A DNA stretch of 58,697 bases from Bacteroides sp. (GTDB lineage: Bacteria; Bacteroidota; Bacteroidia; Bacteroidales; Muribaculaceae): assembly GCA_014801585.1 (NCBI GenBank), contig JAAVDX010000039.1:1-58697 (forward strand), in the 5' to 3' direction. Shown here in pieces: positions 17,001 to 26,720 of the stretch. The notes below the pieces were generated by a model. That model ran no database searches. It saw nothing but the letters and a program-made list of their open reading frames with translations, and had not been told where the DNA came from. Both the position numbers and the translations under genes were made by a program. Each line of letters begins with the position of its first letter. The stretch's first letter is position 1.

Positions 17001-17456
17001 ATGGCAACAAATCTTTTCGACAAAGTGAGTGAGGATATCCGCTCGGCCATGCTGGCGCGTGAAAAGGTGCGCCTGGAGGCTCTTCGCGGCATAAAGAAAG
17101 AATTTCTCGAGGCAAAGACTGCCAAGGGAGCTAACGGTGAACTCTCCGACGACACGGCTCTTAAGATTCTCGTGAAAATGGTAAAGCAGCGCAAGGAGAG
17201 TGCCGAGATATATAAGACCAACAATCGTCCCGAACTGGCCGAGAATGAATTGGCCGAAGCAGCCGTAATTGAGGAATATCTTCCCAAGCAGCTGACTCCC
17301 GAAGAGCTCGAAGCCGAACTGAAAGCGATCATTTCCGAAGTCGGTGCGACCGATATGTCTCAGATGGGTAAGGTAATGGGGATCGCTTCAAAGCGCCTTT
17401 CAGGGCGTGCTGAAGGTCGCGCTATCAATGCAGCTGTAAAGGCTCTTCTCAGCTAA
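17001..17456 (+). CDS. GatB/YqeY-domain protein
   Basis: A 151-residue helical protein covering the full YqeY family, related to the tail domain of the GatB amidotransferase subunit that contacts tRNA. The start MATNLFDKVSEDIRSAMLAR and the internal AEIYKTNNRPELAENELAEA and LPKQLTPEELEAELKAI are typical. The exact role is unknown; a link to tRNA or amidotransfer is inferred from the fold. It lies 50 bp upstream of serS, which fits a translation role. It has its own promoter at 16816-16847. Confidence 0.93.
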   Translation: MATNLFDKVSEDIRSAMLAREKVRLEALRGIKKEFLEAKTAKGANGELSDDTALKILVKMVKQRKESAEIYKTNNRPELAENELAEAAVIEEYLPKQLTPEELEAELKAIISEVGATDMSQMGKVMGIASKRLSGRAEGRAINAAVKALLS

Positions 17457-17506
17457 TAAATAGCTATCCAAAAATAACTATTAATCTAACAATTCCGGAA
17501 AATAAA

Positions 17507-18778
17507 GTGCTTACACTACAAGTCATAAAAGAGAATCCCGAGTTCGTCATCGAGCGTCTGGCTGTCAAGGGCTTTGACGGTCGCGCTGTTATTGCAGAAA
17601 TTCTTGAGATCGATGCTGAGCGTCGTCGCCTTCAGGCTAAGACTGATTCTGACGCCGCCGAACTCAAGAAGCTCGCAGCTTCCATCGCTATCCACATGAA
17701 GAAAGGGGAAAAGGAGGAGGCCGAGAAGGCAAAAGAGGAGGTCAGCCGTATCAAAGGAGCTACCAAGGGTCTGCAGGATCGCCTGGAGGAATGTAAGACT
17801 AAGATGACCGACCTCCTGCTGACAGTGCCCAACCTTCCCTGCGACGCCGTGCCCCACGGTCTGACCGCTGATGATAATGTGGTGGAACTCACAGGCGGCC
17901 CGATGCCCGATCTGCCCGAAGATGCTCTCCCTCACTGGGAATTGGCCAAGAAGTACAATCTTATCGATTTCGAATTGGGAGTGAAGGTGACCGGTGCCGG
18001 CTTCCCCTTCTATATCGGTAAAGGTGCGCGTCTGCAACGTGCTCTCATACAGTTCTTCCTCGACTCAGCCGGCGAAGCAGGCTACACAGAGGTCGAACCC
18101 CCCTACGTAGTGAACGCTGCGTCAGGCTATGGCACGGGGCAGCTCCCCGACAAGGAGGGCCAGATGTATCACGTCACTGTCGACGACCTCTATCTTATCC
18201 CGACTGCCGAAGTGCCTGTCACTAATATCTATCGCGACGTAATTATCCCCGAGGCTGAACTCCCTAAAATGAACTGCGCATACTCCCCGTGCTGGCGTCG
18301 CGAGGCTGGCAGCTATGGTAAGGATGTGCGTGGCCTGAATCGTCTGCATCAGTTTGATAAAGTGGAGATTGTCCGCATTGAGACTCCCGAAAAGTCCTAC
18401 GCGGCTCTCGAAGAAATGAAGGCCCACGTGCAAGGCCTGCTTGAAAAACTCGGTCTGCCCTGGCATATCCTCCGTCTCTGTGGCGGCGACATGTCGTTCA
18501 CGTCAGCTATTACCTTCGACTTCGAAGTATGGAGCGGTGCGCAGAAGCGTTGGCTGGAAGTTTCATCCGTCTCCAACTTCGAGAATTATCAGGCCAATCG
18601 TCTGAAATGTCGCTATCGCGATGCCGACAAGAAAATCCATCTCTGCCACACCCTCAACGGTTCGGCCCTGGCTCTTCCCCGCATCATGGCAGCTTTGCTG
18701 GAAAACAATCAGACTCCCGAAGGCATTGTAATTCCGGAATGTCTGCGTAAATACACAGGATTCGATATCATCAGTTAA
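17507..18778 (+). CDS. serS: Seryl-tRNA synthetase
   Basis: A 423-residue class II synthetase that charges tRNA-Ser. An N-terminal coiled-coil arm (about residues 30-105; ending KGLQDRLEECKTKMTDLLLT) contacts the long variable arm of tRNA-Ser. Class II motifs are visible: SPCWRREAGSYGKDVRGLNR (motif 2, near residue 261) and NGSALALPRIMAALLENNQ (motif 3, near residue 384). The start is a GTG at 17507 within MLTLQVIKENPEFVIERL; no better ATG is in frame nearby. A GC-rich hairpin (18819-18851) follows the stop. Confidence 0.97.
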   Translation: MLTLQVIKENPEFVIERLAVKGFDGRAVIAEILEIDAERRRLQAKTDSDAAELKKLAASIAIHMKKGEKEEAEKAKEEVSRIKGATKGLQDRLEECKTKMTDLLLTVPNLPCDAVPHGLTADDNVVELTGGPMPDLPEDALPHWELAKKYNLIDFELGVKVTGAGFPFYIGKGARLQRALIQFFLDSAGEAGYTEVEPPYVVNAASGYGTGQLPDKEGQMYHVTVDDLYLIPTAEVPVTNIYRDVIIPEAELPKMNCAYSPCWRREAGSYGKDVRGLNRLHQFDKVEIVRIETPEKSYAALEEMKAHVQGLLEKLGLPWHILRLCGGDMSFTSAITFDFEVWSGAQKRWLEVSSVSNFENYQANRLKCRYRDADKKIHLCHTLNGSALALPRIMAALLENNQTPEGIVIPECLRKYTGFDIIS

Positions 18779-18818
18779 GCCTGCAAGCCGACCCCTCCAA
18801 CCATCAAAGCATAACAAT

Positions 18819-18851
18819 CCGTCCGGAACGGCCTCGGACCCTTCCGGACGG
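18819..18851. terminator. Hairpin between serS and the pseudokinase gene
   Basis: CCGTCCGGAA (18819-18828) pairs perfectly with TTCCGGACGG (18842-18851). It is followed by A-rich rather than T-rich sequence on the plus strand, so it is a poor terminator in that direction. It may be a processing or stability hairpin. Confidence 0.4.
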
Positions 18852-18870
18852 AAAAATATAAATTACTATT

Positions 18871-19650
18871 ATGAGCGACTTTAACTATCCCGGCTATATC
18901 AGCAAAGAAGAGAAGAAGATACCTCTCGACGATCCTACCGGAAAATGGAGCGATCTTACCCTCCTCCCGGAATGGGAAGAGGAATTCTATGATGTCTACA
19001 CAGTGCGCAAGCATGGCAAATGGGTGATGCTTAAAGCGCTCAAGAAGGAATATGCCGATGATGCGAAATATCAGGAAATGCTCGAGAAGGAGTTTGAGAC
19101 ACGCTATAATCTGGCGCATCCCAACATTGTGATGGTGAATGACTTCGAGGATATTCCCGGACTTGGAAAGGCTATCATCACCGACGACGTATATGGCTAT
19201 AGCCTACGGCGGCTCATTGATGAGAAACGACTGACTCCGAGAATCGTAAAACGTCTGCAGACACAACTCCTCGATGCGCTCGACTATATTCAGGAGAATC
19301 ATATTATCCATCATCCGCTGACTCCCGAGTCCATTATCTTCACTGAATATAATGAGAATCTGAAGCTCATCAACGTAGGCTACGACCAGACCTCCTCACT
19401 CTCAGAGCAGGACACGCGTGAGGATATCGAGAGCTACGGTCGTATTCTCTCAGAGGTGCTCGACAATCTTCCCGAGTCGCTTCCCCGCCTGCGCCGTATC
19501 GCGAATAAGGCTGTCGACAAGGTCAGACCCTACCGCAGTTTTATGGATCTGCAGCTCGATATGAACAAGCGCTCCTCGGTCACTCTCTATCTCGGAGTCG
19601 CCCTCTTGATTGCTCTGATTCTCGTACTCGTCTTCCTGCTTATTAAATAG
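18871..19650 (+). CDS. Membrane-anchored protein-kinase-like protein (pseudokinase)
   Basis: A 259-residue protein with a eukaryotic-type kinase fold and one C-terminal membrane helix (about residues 237-258). The ATP lysine is kept (VMLKALK, K55) and LAHPNIVMVNDF (81-92) follows the alpha-C helix. The catalytic loop reads HHPLTPESIIF (147-157) where active kinases have HRDLKPxN, and INVG (167-170) replaces DFG; the glycine-rich loop and APE motif are also missing. DIESYGRILSEVL (185-197) matches the helix-F region. It is therefore probably a pseudokinase acting as a membrane scaffold or sensor. The GNAT gene follows after 14 bp. Confidence 0.85.
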   Translation: MSDFNYPGYISKEEKKIPLDDPTGKWSDLTLLPEWEEEFYDVYTVRKHGKWVMLKALKKEYADDAKYQEMLEKEFETRYNLAHPNIVMVNDFEDIPGLGKAIITDDVYGYSLRRLIDEKRLTPRIVKRLQTQLLDALDYIQENHIIHHPLTPESIIFTEYNENLKLINVGYDQTSSLSEQDTREDIESYGRILSEVLDNLPESLPRLRRIANKAVDKVRPYRSFMDLQLDMNKRSSVTLYLGVALLIALILVLVFLLIK

Positions 19651-19664
19651 ATACTTATCAATAA

Positions 19665-20795
19665 ATGGTAGAGATAAAGAAAATCGCCCCTGAAAAGAGT
19701 GAACTGAAGAAATTCGTAAAATTCGGAATCGACCTCTATAAAGGGAATCAATATTTTGTTCCGCCACTCGTCATTGATGAGATTGCCACACTGAATCCGG
19801 TCTCCAATCCGGCCTTCGAATTCTGTGAGGCTGATTATTTTATGGCCTATCGCGACGGAAAACCCGTAGGCCGCGTGGCTGCGATCATCAATCGTCAGGT
19901 AAATGAATCTTCCGGTCATAAGGCTGCACGCTTCGGATTTATCGATTTCATTGATGATGAAGAGGTATCAGAAGCTCTGCTTAATACCGTTGAAAACTGG
20001 GCGCGCGAGAAGGGGATGGAAAAGGTGATAGGTCCGCTTTCATTCACCGATCTCGACAAGGAGGGCTGTCTCATTGAAGGATTCGATGAACTCGCCACGA
20101 TGGCTACAATCTACAACTATCCCTATTATCGTCGCCATATCGAACGCCTCGGATATGAGAAGGAATCAGACTGGGTGGAATTTCTCATGCCCGTGCCGGA
20201 TTCCATTCCCGACAAGCATCTGCGCATAGCAGAGATAGTAAAGAAGAAATTCGGACTGAAAGTACTGAAATTCACTTCCCGCAAGAAGATTAAGAATGAA
20301 TATGGCCGTCGGCTTTTCCATCTCATCAACGACGCCTACAAAGATCTCTATCAGTTCTCCCGACTATCTGAACGCCAGATAGATAAATATATCGACGAAT
20401 ACCTCAATCTGTTGGACCTCGACCTCGTTACGCTTATTGTCGATTCCAATGATGATCTTGTAGGAGTCGGCATCTCGATGCCTTCTATGAGCCGCGCTCT
20501 GCAGAAATCGCACGGCAAGTTCCTTCCTCTGGGATGGTATCATCTGCTGAAAGGTCTCAAGGGCAAGAACGACAGGGTAGATCTGCTTCTCGTGGCCGTC
20601 AAGCCGGAATATCAGGCAAAAGGGGTCAACGCGCTCCTCTTTGTCGACCTTATTCCGCAATATCAGAAGAAGGGTTATAAATATGCTGAATCAAATCCTG
20701 AACTGGAGACCAACTCAAAGGTTCAGAATCAGTGGGAAGCTTTTAATCCCCGTCAGCATAAGCGTCGTCGTTCGTTTGTGAAAAACCTTGACTGA
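19665..20795 (+). CDS. GNAT-family N-acetyltransferase-like protein
   Basis: A 376-residue protein of a long GNAT-like family seen in many bacteria. The N-terminal half has KFVKFGIDLYKGNQYFVPPL and GRVAAIINRQVN, the start of an acyltransferase fold. Later GPLSFTDLDKEGCLIEGFDE (about residues 121-140) and LLLVAVKPEYQAKGVNALLF (about residues 306-325) recall acetyl-CoA binding segments. The substrate is unknown. It lies 14 bp after the pseudokinase gene and 9 bp before ubiE, so the run 18871-23967 is probably one or two operons. The pseudokinase might regulate it, but only position supports that. Confidence 0.82.
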   Translation: MVEIKKIAPEKSELKKFVKFGIDLYKGNQYFVPPLVIDEIATLNPVSNPAFEFCEADYFMAYRDGKPVGRVAAIINRQVNESSGHKAARFGFIDFIDDEEVSEALLNTVENWAREKGMEKVIGPLSFTDLDKEGCLIEGFDELATMATIYNYPYYRRHIERLGYEKESDWVEFLMPVPDSIPDKHLRIAEIVKKKFGLKVLKFTSRKKIKNEYGRRLFHLINDAYKDLYQFSRLSERQIDKYIDEYLNLLDLDLVTLIVDSNDDLVGVGISMPSMSRALQKSHGKFLPLGWYHLLKGLKGKNDRVDLLLVAVKPEYQAKGVNALLFVDLIPQYQKKGYKYAESNPELETNSKVQNQWEAFNPRQHKRRRSFVKNLD

Positions 20796-20804
20796 TAGAT
20801 AATT

Positions 20805-21566
20805 ATGAAAGAGGGAGCGGAAAAGATAATGCCATATGGCGACGAAACGGCCAAGGGTGGCCAGGTGGAGAAGATGTTTGACTCCATAGCTCCGGCCTAT
20901 GACCTGATGAACAGTGTCATGAGTCTGGGCATGCACACCCGTTGGCGCAATCGCGCGTTGCGGATGGCAGCAGAAAGACTCGGGCGTAACCCGTCGACGA
21001 TTCTCGACGTGGCTACCGGCACGGGCGACGTGGCTTTTGCGCTCCATCGCCTATATCCCGAGGCTCGTATCTCCGGCCTTGACCTCTCCGAGGGTATGCT
21101 CCGCATAGCCCGCGAAAAATGCCGTGAACTCCCGGCTTCCGAGCAGAATCTGCTCGATTTCAAACAAGGAGATTCACTGAAGATGGATTTTGAGGATAAC
21201 TCATTTGATCTCATCACAGTGGCCTACGGAGTACGTAATTTCGAAAATCTCCGGCAAGGTTATTCCGAAATGCTGAGAGTATTACGCCCCGGAGGAGTGG
21301 TATGCGTGATAGAATTGTCGCAACCTACCTCATGGCTCCCTCTGCTGGGTTATCGAGCCTACACCCGTGGACTGATTCCGATAGCCGGACGCATCGTCAG
21401 CGGTGATCCGCGAGCCTATTCCTATCTCCACGAAAGTATCGAGGCTGCCCCTCAGCGCGGTGCCATGACGGAGATAATGACTCAATCCGGATTCGCGGAT
21501 GCGAAATGGAAATCGCTCATCCCGGGAGCGGTGACGATCTACACCGCTGTTAAAGGTGAAAATTAA
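20805..21566 (+). CDS. ubiE: Demethylmenaquinone / ubiquinone methyltransferase
   Basis: A 253-residue SAM-dependent methyltransferase. FDSIAPAYDLMNSVMSLGMH (residues 25-44) and ILDVATGTGDVAFAL (motif I, near residue 66) with VAYGVRNFENLRQGYSEMLR (near residue 139) are diagnostic of UbiE/MenG. In Bacteroidetes it should make menaquinone from demethylmenaquinone, the last step of quinone synthesis (MenG). The first ATG gives 8 extra residues compared with a second ATG at 20829 (MPYGDETAKGG); either could be used. It lies 6 bp before the U32 gene. Confidence 0.95.
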   Translation: MKEGAEKIMPYGDETAKGGQVEKMFDSIAPAYDLMNSVMSLGMHTRWRNRALRMAAERLGRNPSTILDVATGTGDVAFALHRLYPEARISGLDLSEGMLRIAREKCRELPASEQNLLDFKQGDSLKMDFEDNSFDLITVAYGVRNFENLRQGYSEMLRVLRPGGVVCVIELSQPTSWLPLLGYRAYTRGLIPIAGRIVSGDPRAYSYLHESIEAAPQRGAMTEIMTQSGFADAKWKSLIPGAVTIYTAVKGEN

Positions 21567-21572
21567 AAAGAT

Positions 21573-22844
21573 ATGAATCGTAAGGATTTTGAAATAATGG
21601 CTCCCGTCGGGAGTTGGGAATCACTCAGTGCGGCTCTCGAGGCCGGCGCTGATGCGATCTATTTCGGCATCGAAGGCCTGAATATGCGTTCGAGGTCGAG
21701 TTCCAATTTCTCTATCGACGATATGCGACGCATCGTAGAGATATGCAATGAGCATGGAGTGAAGACCTATCTGACGGTCAACACCATAGTCTACGATTCC
21801 GATATGGAGAAGATGCATTCGATCGTAGATGCGGCCAAAGAGGCCGGTATATCAGCTGTGATAGCTTCCGATATCGCTGTAATTCTATATGCCCGCTCTA
21901 TCGGACAGGAAATCCACATCTCCACTCAGGTCAATATCACCAACATCGAAGCCGTAAGATTCTATTCGCAATATGCCGACGTGATGGTGCTGGCCCGCGA
22001 ACTGAATATGGAGCAGGTCAGCGAGATCCATCGGGCTATAGAGCGTGAAGGACTGACAGGTCCGGCCGGAAAGCCGCTTCGTCTGGAGATGTTCTGCCAC
22101 GGTGCGCTCTGCATGGCAGTGAGCGGCAAATGCTATATGAGCCTGCATCAGATGAATTCATCGGCCAATCGCGGTGCCTGCAATCAGATATGCCGCAGAA
22201 GCTACGAAGTGACCGATCGCGAAACGGGCGAACAACTCGTCGTCGACAATCAATATATCATGTCGCCCAAAGATCTGAAGACCATTCATTTCCTCAATAA
22301 AATGGTCGATGCCGGAGTTCGGGTCTTCAAAATCGAGGGACGTGCCCGTGGTCCGGAATACGTATTTGAAGCCGTACGCTGCTATTCCGAAGCCCTCGAA
22401 TCTATCTGCGACGGCACTTTCTCTGATGAGAAAATCGCAGAATGGGATGGCCGGTTGCAGAAAATCTTCAACCGTGGATTCTGGGACGGCTATTATATGG
22501 GTCAGCGGCTCGGCGAATGGAGCAGCAAATATGGCTCTTCCGCCACTCGCGTAAAACGATATATAGCAAAGGTCAACCGCTATTTCCCGAAACTCGGAGT
22601 AGGGGAGTTCACGATGCTCAGCGGCGAACTTCGCCCGGGCGACGAAGTAATCATCACCGGCCCCACGACGGGTGCGCTGATCTTCAAAGCCGAAGAATTA
22701 CGCCTGGAGTATGACCCGGTGCCCGTAGTAAAGAAAGGCGACGTATTCGCAATGCCGGTTCCGGCAAAGATACGCCTTTCCGACCGACTATATCTATGGG
22801 AAGAAACCCCCGTTGCAAAGCAGCAAGTAATAGATAACAAGTAA
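21573..22844 (+). CDS. Peptidase U32 family protein
   Basis: A 423-residue protein of the U32 family. The signature region is MFCHGALCMAVSGKCYMSLH (near residues 172-191) followed by NRGACNQICRRSY, with the conserved cysteines. The N-terminus EIMAPVGSWESLSAALEAGA is the usual start. Although first described as collagenase-like, characterised relatives (TrhP, RlhA) work in hydroxylation of tRNA or rRNA, so an RNA-modification role is likely. It is between ubiE (6 bp) and ychF (19 bp). Which of TrhP or another branch it belongs to cannot be decided by eye. Confidence 0.9.
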   Translation: MNRKDFEIMAPVGSWESLSAALEAGADAIYFGIEGLNMRSRSSSNFSIDDMRRIVEICNEHGVKTYLTVNTIVYDSDMEKMHSIVDAAKEAGISAVIASDIAVILYARSIGQEIHISTQVNITNIEAVRFYSQYADVMVLARELNMEQVSEIHRAIEREGLTGPAGKPLRLEMFCHGALCMAVSGKCYMSLHQMNSSANRGACNQICRRSYEVTDRETGEQLVVDNQYIMSPKDLKTIHFLNKMVDAGVRVFKIEGRARGPEYVFEAVRCYSEALESICDGTFSDEKIAEWDGRLQKIFNRGFWDGYYMGQRLGEWSSKYGSSATRVKRYIAKVNRYFPKLGVGEFTMLSGELRPGDEVIITGPTTGALIFKAEELRLEYDPVPVVKKGDVFAMPVPAKIRLSDRLYLWEETPVAKQQVIDNK

Positions 22845-22863
22845 TTAAAATCAAGATATAACA

Positions 22864-23967
22864 GTGGCTTTAAAATGTGGAATCGTAGGTTTGCCCAATG
22901 TCGGCAAATCGACTCTTTTCAATTGCCTCAGCAATGCAAAAGCGCAGTCGGCTAATTTCCCCTTCTGCACTATCGAACCTAACGTCGGAGTCATCACTGT
23001 CCCCGACGACCGACTGACCAAACTCGTGGAGATGTGTCAGCCGAAATCTACCGTCCCTGCTACGGTGGAAATCGTAGATATCGCCGGTCTCGTAAAGGGT
23101 GCATCAAAGGGCGAGGGGCTTGGAAATAAGTTTCTTGCCAATATCCGTGAGACTGATGCTATCCTTCACGTGCTACGTTGCTTCGACGATGATAATATCA
23201 CCCACGTCGATACAACGGTCGACCCCGTCCGCGACATGGAGATTATCAACTACGAACTCCAGATAAAAGACCTTGAGACAATCGACAACCGTCTGGCAAA
23301 GACCGAGAAGGCTGCCAAGACCGGTGGCGACAAGACTGCCAAGATGCAAGTGGAGGTATTGAAAGCCTATAAGGAGGCTCTCGAGCAGGGTCGCCCCGCT
23401 CGCAGCGTGACTTTCGAGACCAAGGATGAGCAGAAATATGCCAAAGAACTTTTCCTGCTGACCAACAAACCGGTGCTCTACGTCTGCAACGTCGACGATT
23501 CGGCAGCCGTCGAAGGTAATCATTATGTAGAAGAGGTGCGCAAAGCAATCGAAGGCTCAGACTCTGACCTGATGATCGTTGCGGCCAAGACTGAAAGCGA
23601 AATTGCCGAACTCGACACGTGGGAAGAACGCAAGGAATTCCTTGAAGAAATAGGCCTTGAGGAATCCGGCGTAAGCCGTCTCATCCGCGCTGCCTATAAA
23701 CTCCTCGACCTTCAGACTTACTTCACGGCCGGCCCCGACGAAGTTCGCGCATGGACCTTCATGCGAGGTACAAAAGCTCCGCAGGCAGCCGGAATTATCC
23801 ATACTGACTTTGAAAAGGGTTTCATCCGCGCAGAAGTAATCAAATACGACGATTTTGTCTCTCTCGGTTCGGAGACCGCCGTCAAAGAAGCCGGTAGGAT
23901 GGCAGTCGAAGGAAAGGAATATGTCGTCAACGACGGCGACATAATGCACTTCCGTTTCAATGTCTGA
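22864..23967 (+). CDS. ychF: Obg-family GTPase/ATPase YchF
   Basis: A 367-residue protein of the YchF/Ola1 group. [20 protein letters not shown] (residues 8-27) is the G1 loop and [20 protein letters not shown] (near residue 69) the G3 region; the guanine-specifying G4 motif is not NKxD, as expected since YchF binds ATP. A C-terminal TGS domain is present ([20 protein letters not shown] ... HFRFNV). It associates with ribosomes. The start is a GTG at 22864 (MALKCGIVG). A 13-bp hairpin follows at 24062-24100. Confidence 0.95.
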   Translation: MALKCGIVGLPNVGKSTLFNCLSNAKAQSANFPFCTIEPNVGVITVPDDRLTKLVEMCQPKSTVPATVEIVDIAGLVKGASKGEGLGNKFLANIRETDAILHVLRCFDDDNITHVDTTVDPVRDMEIINYELQIKDLETIDNRLAKTEKAAKTGGDKTAKMQVEVLKAYKEALEQGRPARSVTFETKDEQKYAKELFLLTNKPVLYVCNVDDSAAVEGNHYVEEVRKAIEGSDSDLMIVAAKTESEIAELDTWEERKEFLEEIGLEESGVSRLIRAAYKLLDLQTYFTAGPDEVRAWTFMRGTKAPQAAGIIHTDFEKGFIRAEVIKYDDFVSLGSETAVKEAGRMAVEGKEYVVNDGDIMHFRFNV

Positions 23968-24061
23968 TTATTAGCCTGTCTGATAATCTCGGCTAAATTA
24001 TTAGTCAGCTCACCATATTAGATTTGTAGCTAAGAATCTATTCAGTAAGTCACAACGCTCC

Positions 24062-24100
24062 TACATATGGCGACCTGCATGTCGCCGGTCGCCATATGTA
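24062..24100 (+). terminator. ychF terminator
   Basis: TACATATGGCGAC (24062-24074) pairs perfectly with GTCGCCATATGTA (24088-24100), a 13-bp stem with 13-nt loop, followed by a TA-rich tract. The inner CTGCATG loop can alternatively pair (GGCGAC with GTCGCC). Confidence 0.6.
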
Positions 24101-24159
24101 TCTATTATATATCTCTTTATCAATCACTTAATTTTTTATCTATTAAACATTTTTACATT

Positions 24160-25926
24160 ATGAACATCCTGAAACTTTCCTTGGCCACTCTGGCTCTCTC
24201 AGGAGGCGTCAATCTGACGTTGGCGCAGGAGATGCTACAAGTGACTTCAGTCAGTCCGACTCCGGGTGTAGTGGCAGAAGTAGGTGCCCCGCTCCTCAAC
24301 TTTACCGCCGTCCCTAAGCCCAATCCGGAATGTAAGCAACCTGCACGCCTGCTCCTCAATGGTGATGTCATCTCTTCGATTTCTACCGGCGAGACAAATC
24401 GTCTCGAGCAGTTTACGGAAGGGCAGTCTGACAATTCTATACGTCTGAACTTCTCTACGAAAAAGTACACTGCTCCCGGCCTCTACACTGTGGAAGTCCC
24501 CGAAGGATTTCTCACCTTCAACGAGGCTACCGATATCAACGCAGCCTATGAATTCTCTTACACGATTCTCGACGCGTCGAATGTCGTGTTCGAACCTCAA
24601 GGCGGCTACTTCACAACTCTGCCGTCCCTCATCACGCTGACTATCCCCGGAGTAAAAGAGATTATCAATAATAAGCAGGCGTTCGACAAGGAGCTCAATC
24701 GCGGTGGCATGAACTATTTCACATGCACCGATATCCTCAAAGGCTCCGATAAAAATACGAAGATCGAAGGCAATACCATCACATGGGACTGGAGCAGCTC
24801 AAACTTCAATTTCATGACTCCCGGTCAGTATGAGATGGTCGTGACTGCCGGTGCCCTGACGCTTGTCTATGAAGATGGCTCAACAAGTCTTAACCCTGAA
24901 TATCGGGTCACTTATCTCAAGAATCTTATCCCATTCCCCGAAGTTAACATCCTTGCCAACAGCATCGATAATCAAGTGTATGAGGTGGGTGATATCGAGA
25001 TGACTCTTCCCGAAGGTATCACCTTCGGACAGTTTATGCGTAGCCCGAGTCTCTTTCAGGTCGACTCAAAAGGTCAGCAAGGTGAGCGTGTGTTCTCATG
25101 GTCGATCCCGACTCAGGCCATCCGTGGCTCACGCACTGTAAAGATGACGGCATCAGTCTCTGAACCCTTCACCACTCCCGGCAACTACATGATCAAAATC
25201 GGCAAATCAAGCTTCTCTGCTACAGGCCCCTTCTATGATCCCGACTATTTCGGCACTCCGGCCGAGCCCGACGAGGATGATCCCAACTATAAAGATCCCT
25301 ATGAAGGCCATGAACCCGGCGACATCATCGAAGCCTGGAACAACGTCGATTATATCTATCGTCTCAGCATCGTACCCTCACCCGCAGAACCCGTCACTGC
25401 CGGCGTACCCATCGTCAGTGAGCTTTCAGAGTTTGCCATCTACTTCCCCTATGCCCACACTCTGGAATTCCCCTTCACTTCCGCTGCCGAAGAACCCGGA
25501 GTCTACGACAAGTTCTGGCGCAAGCAGAAAAACTACGAAGTAAGCTTCGAGATCGTAAAGGCCGAAGCCGACCCCTATTCTACTCAGGCTGACGTCGATC
25601 TCAATAGCGGATGCGTCGCAATCTGTCATATCACTCCCGCTCTGACCTCTGCCAAGGCAGAAGAATTTGACGTCTATGTACCCAGAGGTACATTCATCTG
25701 TGATATCGACGATTCCCGTCAGCTCATTCAGCACGTAGTAATCGATCCTACCCTTACCGGCGTCACCGCTCCCGAAGTTGCAGGCGAATCCGAAAGCATG
25801 CCCGAGACAGTGACTGTAGTGACCATGGGTGGCGTCACTCTCCTCAAGGATGCTCCCGTCTCCTCACTCTTCGACCTCCCCGCAGGTCTATATATAATCA
25901 ACGGTCAGGCTACAATGCTCAAATAA
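24160..25926 (+). CDS. Secreted protein of unknown function with T9SS-like tail
   Basis: The frame opens at 24067, but the ATG at 24160 begins MNILKLSLATLALSGGVNLT, ending ...LAQ, a signal peptide, so I use it (588 residues). I recognise no domain with certainty; the body looks like a series of beta-sandwich (Ig-like) modules with repeated phrases such as FTAPGLYTVEVPEG-type strands (KYTAPGLYTVEVPEGFLTF, then MTPGQYEMVVTAGALTLVYE, then FTTPGNYMIKIGKSSF). The C-terminus (VVTMGGVTLL ... FDLPAGLYIINGQATMLK) resembles a type IX secretion tail. It is probably surface or secreted. It stands alone between ychF and mscL. Confidence 0.82.
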   Translation: MNILKLSLATLALSGGVNLTLAQEMLQVTSVSPTPGVVAEVGAPLLNFTAVPKPNPECKQPARLLLNGDVISSISTGETNRLEQFTEGQSDNSIRLNFSTKKYTAPGLYTVEVPEGFLTFNEATDINAAYEFSYTILDASNVVFEPQGGYFTTLPSLITLTIPGVKEIINNKQAFDKELNRGGMNYFTCTDILKGSDKNTKIEGNTITWDWSSSNFNFMTPGQYEMVVTAGALTLVYEDGSTSLNPEYRVTYLKNLIPFPEVNILANSIDNQVYEVGDIEMTLPEGITFGQFMRSPSLFQVDSKGQQGERVFSWSIPTQAIRGSRTVKMTASVSEPFTTPGNYMIKIGKSSFSATGPFYDPDYFGTPAEPDEDDPNYKDPYEGHEPGDIIEAWNNVDYIYRLSIVPSPAEPVTAGVPIVSELSEFAIYFPYAHTLEFPFTSAAEEPGVYDKFWRKQKNYEVSFEIVKAEADPYSTQADVDLNSGCVAICHITPALTSAKAEEFDVYVPRGTFICDIDDSRQLIQHVVIDPTLTGVTAPEVAGESESMPETVTVVTMGGVTLLKDAPVSSLFDLPAGLYIINGQATMLK

Positions 25927-25957
25927 TCAGTAGTATCCTCCCTATAAAGTAGATAAA

Positions 25958-25994
25958 AACTCCCCACATAGCGCAATTGCCAATGTGGGGAGTT
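25958..25994 (+). terminator. Terminator after the secreted protein gene
   Basis: AACTCCCCACAT (25958-25969) pairs with ATGTGGGGAGTT (25983-25994), a perfect 12-bp stem. It lies between convergent genes (the secreted protein and mscL), so it may serve both. Confidence 0.75.
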
Positions 25995-26094
25995 TCTTGA
26001 TTATTATCCGTAATAGCTACCAACGCTACTGTCCGTGTGTGGCAGTCGGAATAGCTATCTGTTTCGTGTATTCCCGGATATACCGGAATCGGAA

Positions 26095-26538
26095 TTACTT
26101 CTTAGCGTCTACATCCTGCTTAAGAAGGTCACGTATTTCTGTCAGCAGCACTTCCTCCTTAGTAGGTTCCGGAGCAGCCGGTTCCGGCTCGGGCTCGGCT
26201 TCCTTCTTCTTGAGTTTCATAGCCATGCGGATCGCTACGAAAATGCAGATTGCAATGATGAAGAAGTCTACGATGTTCTGGATAAACATACCATAATTGA
26301 ACGTTACTGCCTCTTTCACAACTTCTCCGGCAGCATCCATCTCAGCCGGGCTGAGCTCGATTTTCTTATCAGTGAAATTCACACCGCCTGTAGCCAGAGA
26401 TACGACGGGCATGATAATGTCGTTTACGAGAGAGGTGATGATCTTGCCGAAAGCTCCGCCAATGATGACGCCGACAGCCATGTCAACGATATTGCCCTTG
26501 AGGGCAAATTCTTTAAAATCAGTTAAAAATTTGCTCAT
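26095..26538 (-). CDS. mscL: Large-conductance mechanosensitive channel
   Basis: A 147-residue inner-membrane protein with two membrane helices. FKEFALKGNIVDMAVGVIIG (residues 8-27) begins helix 1 and NYGMFIQNIVDFFIIAICIF (near residues 81-100) is helix 2, both classic MscL. It opens under hypo-osmotic shock. The linker and the EPEPEPAAPEPTKEE region before the C-terminal bundle helix (EVLLTEIRDLLKQ) are slightly longer than in E. coli MscL (136 residues). It is transcribed alone, divergently from gapA. Confidence 0.95.
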   Translation of the reverse strand: MSKFLTDFKEFALKGNIVDMAVGVIIGGAFGKIITSLVNDIIMPVVSLATGGVNFTDKKIELSPAEMDAAGEVVKEAVTFNYGMFIQNIVDFFIIAICIFVAIRMAMKLKKKEAEPEPEPAAPEPTKEEVLLTEIRDLLKQDVDAKK

Positions 26539-26720
26539 GTCGCGATAATTTTTGTGTGTTTATAGTTATATATATAGATAGCATGGTCAAGCGGCCTCTA
26601 TCAGGCCTATCTCTGTCGGAATCCCGGGTTATTACCTCTGAATAAGAGTATAAACCCTGCCGGAATCAAAAATTTAACCTATTTTTAGACCTATGACTGC
26701 GAAATTAGAAATTTTTTTGC

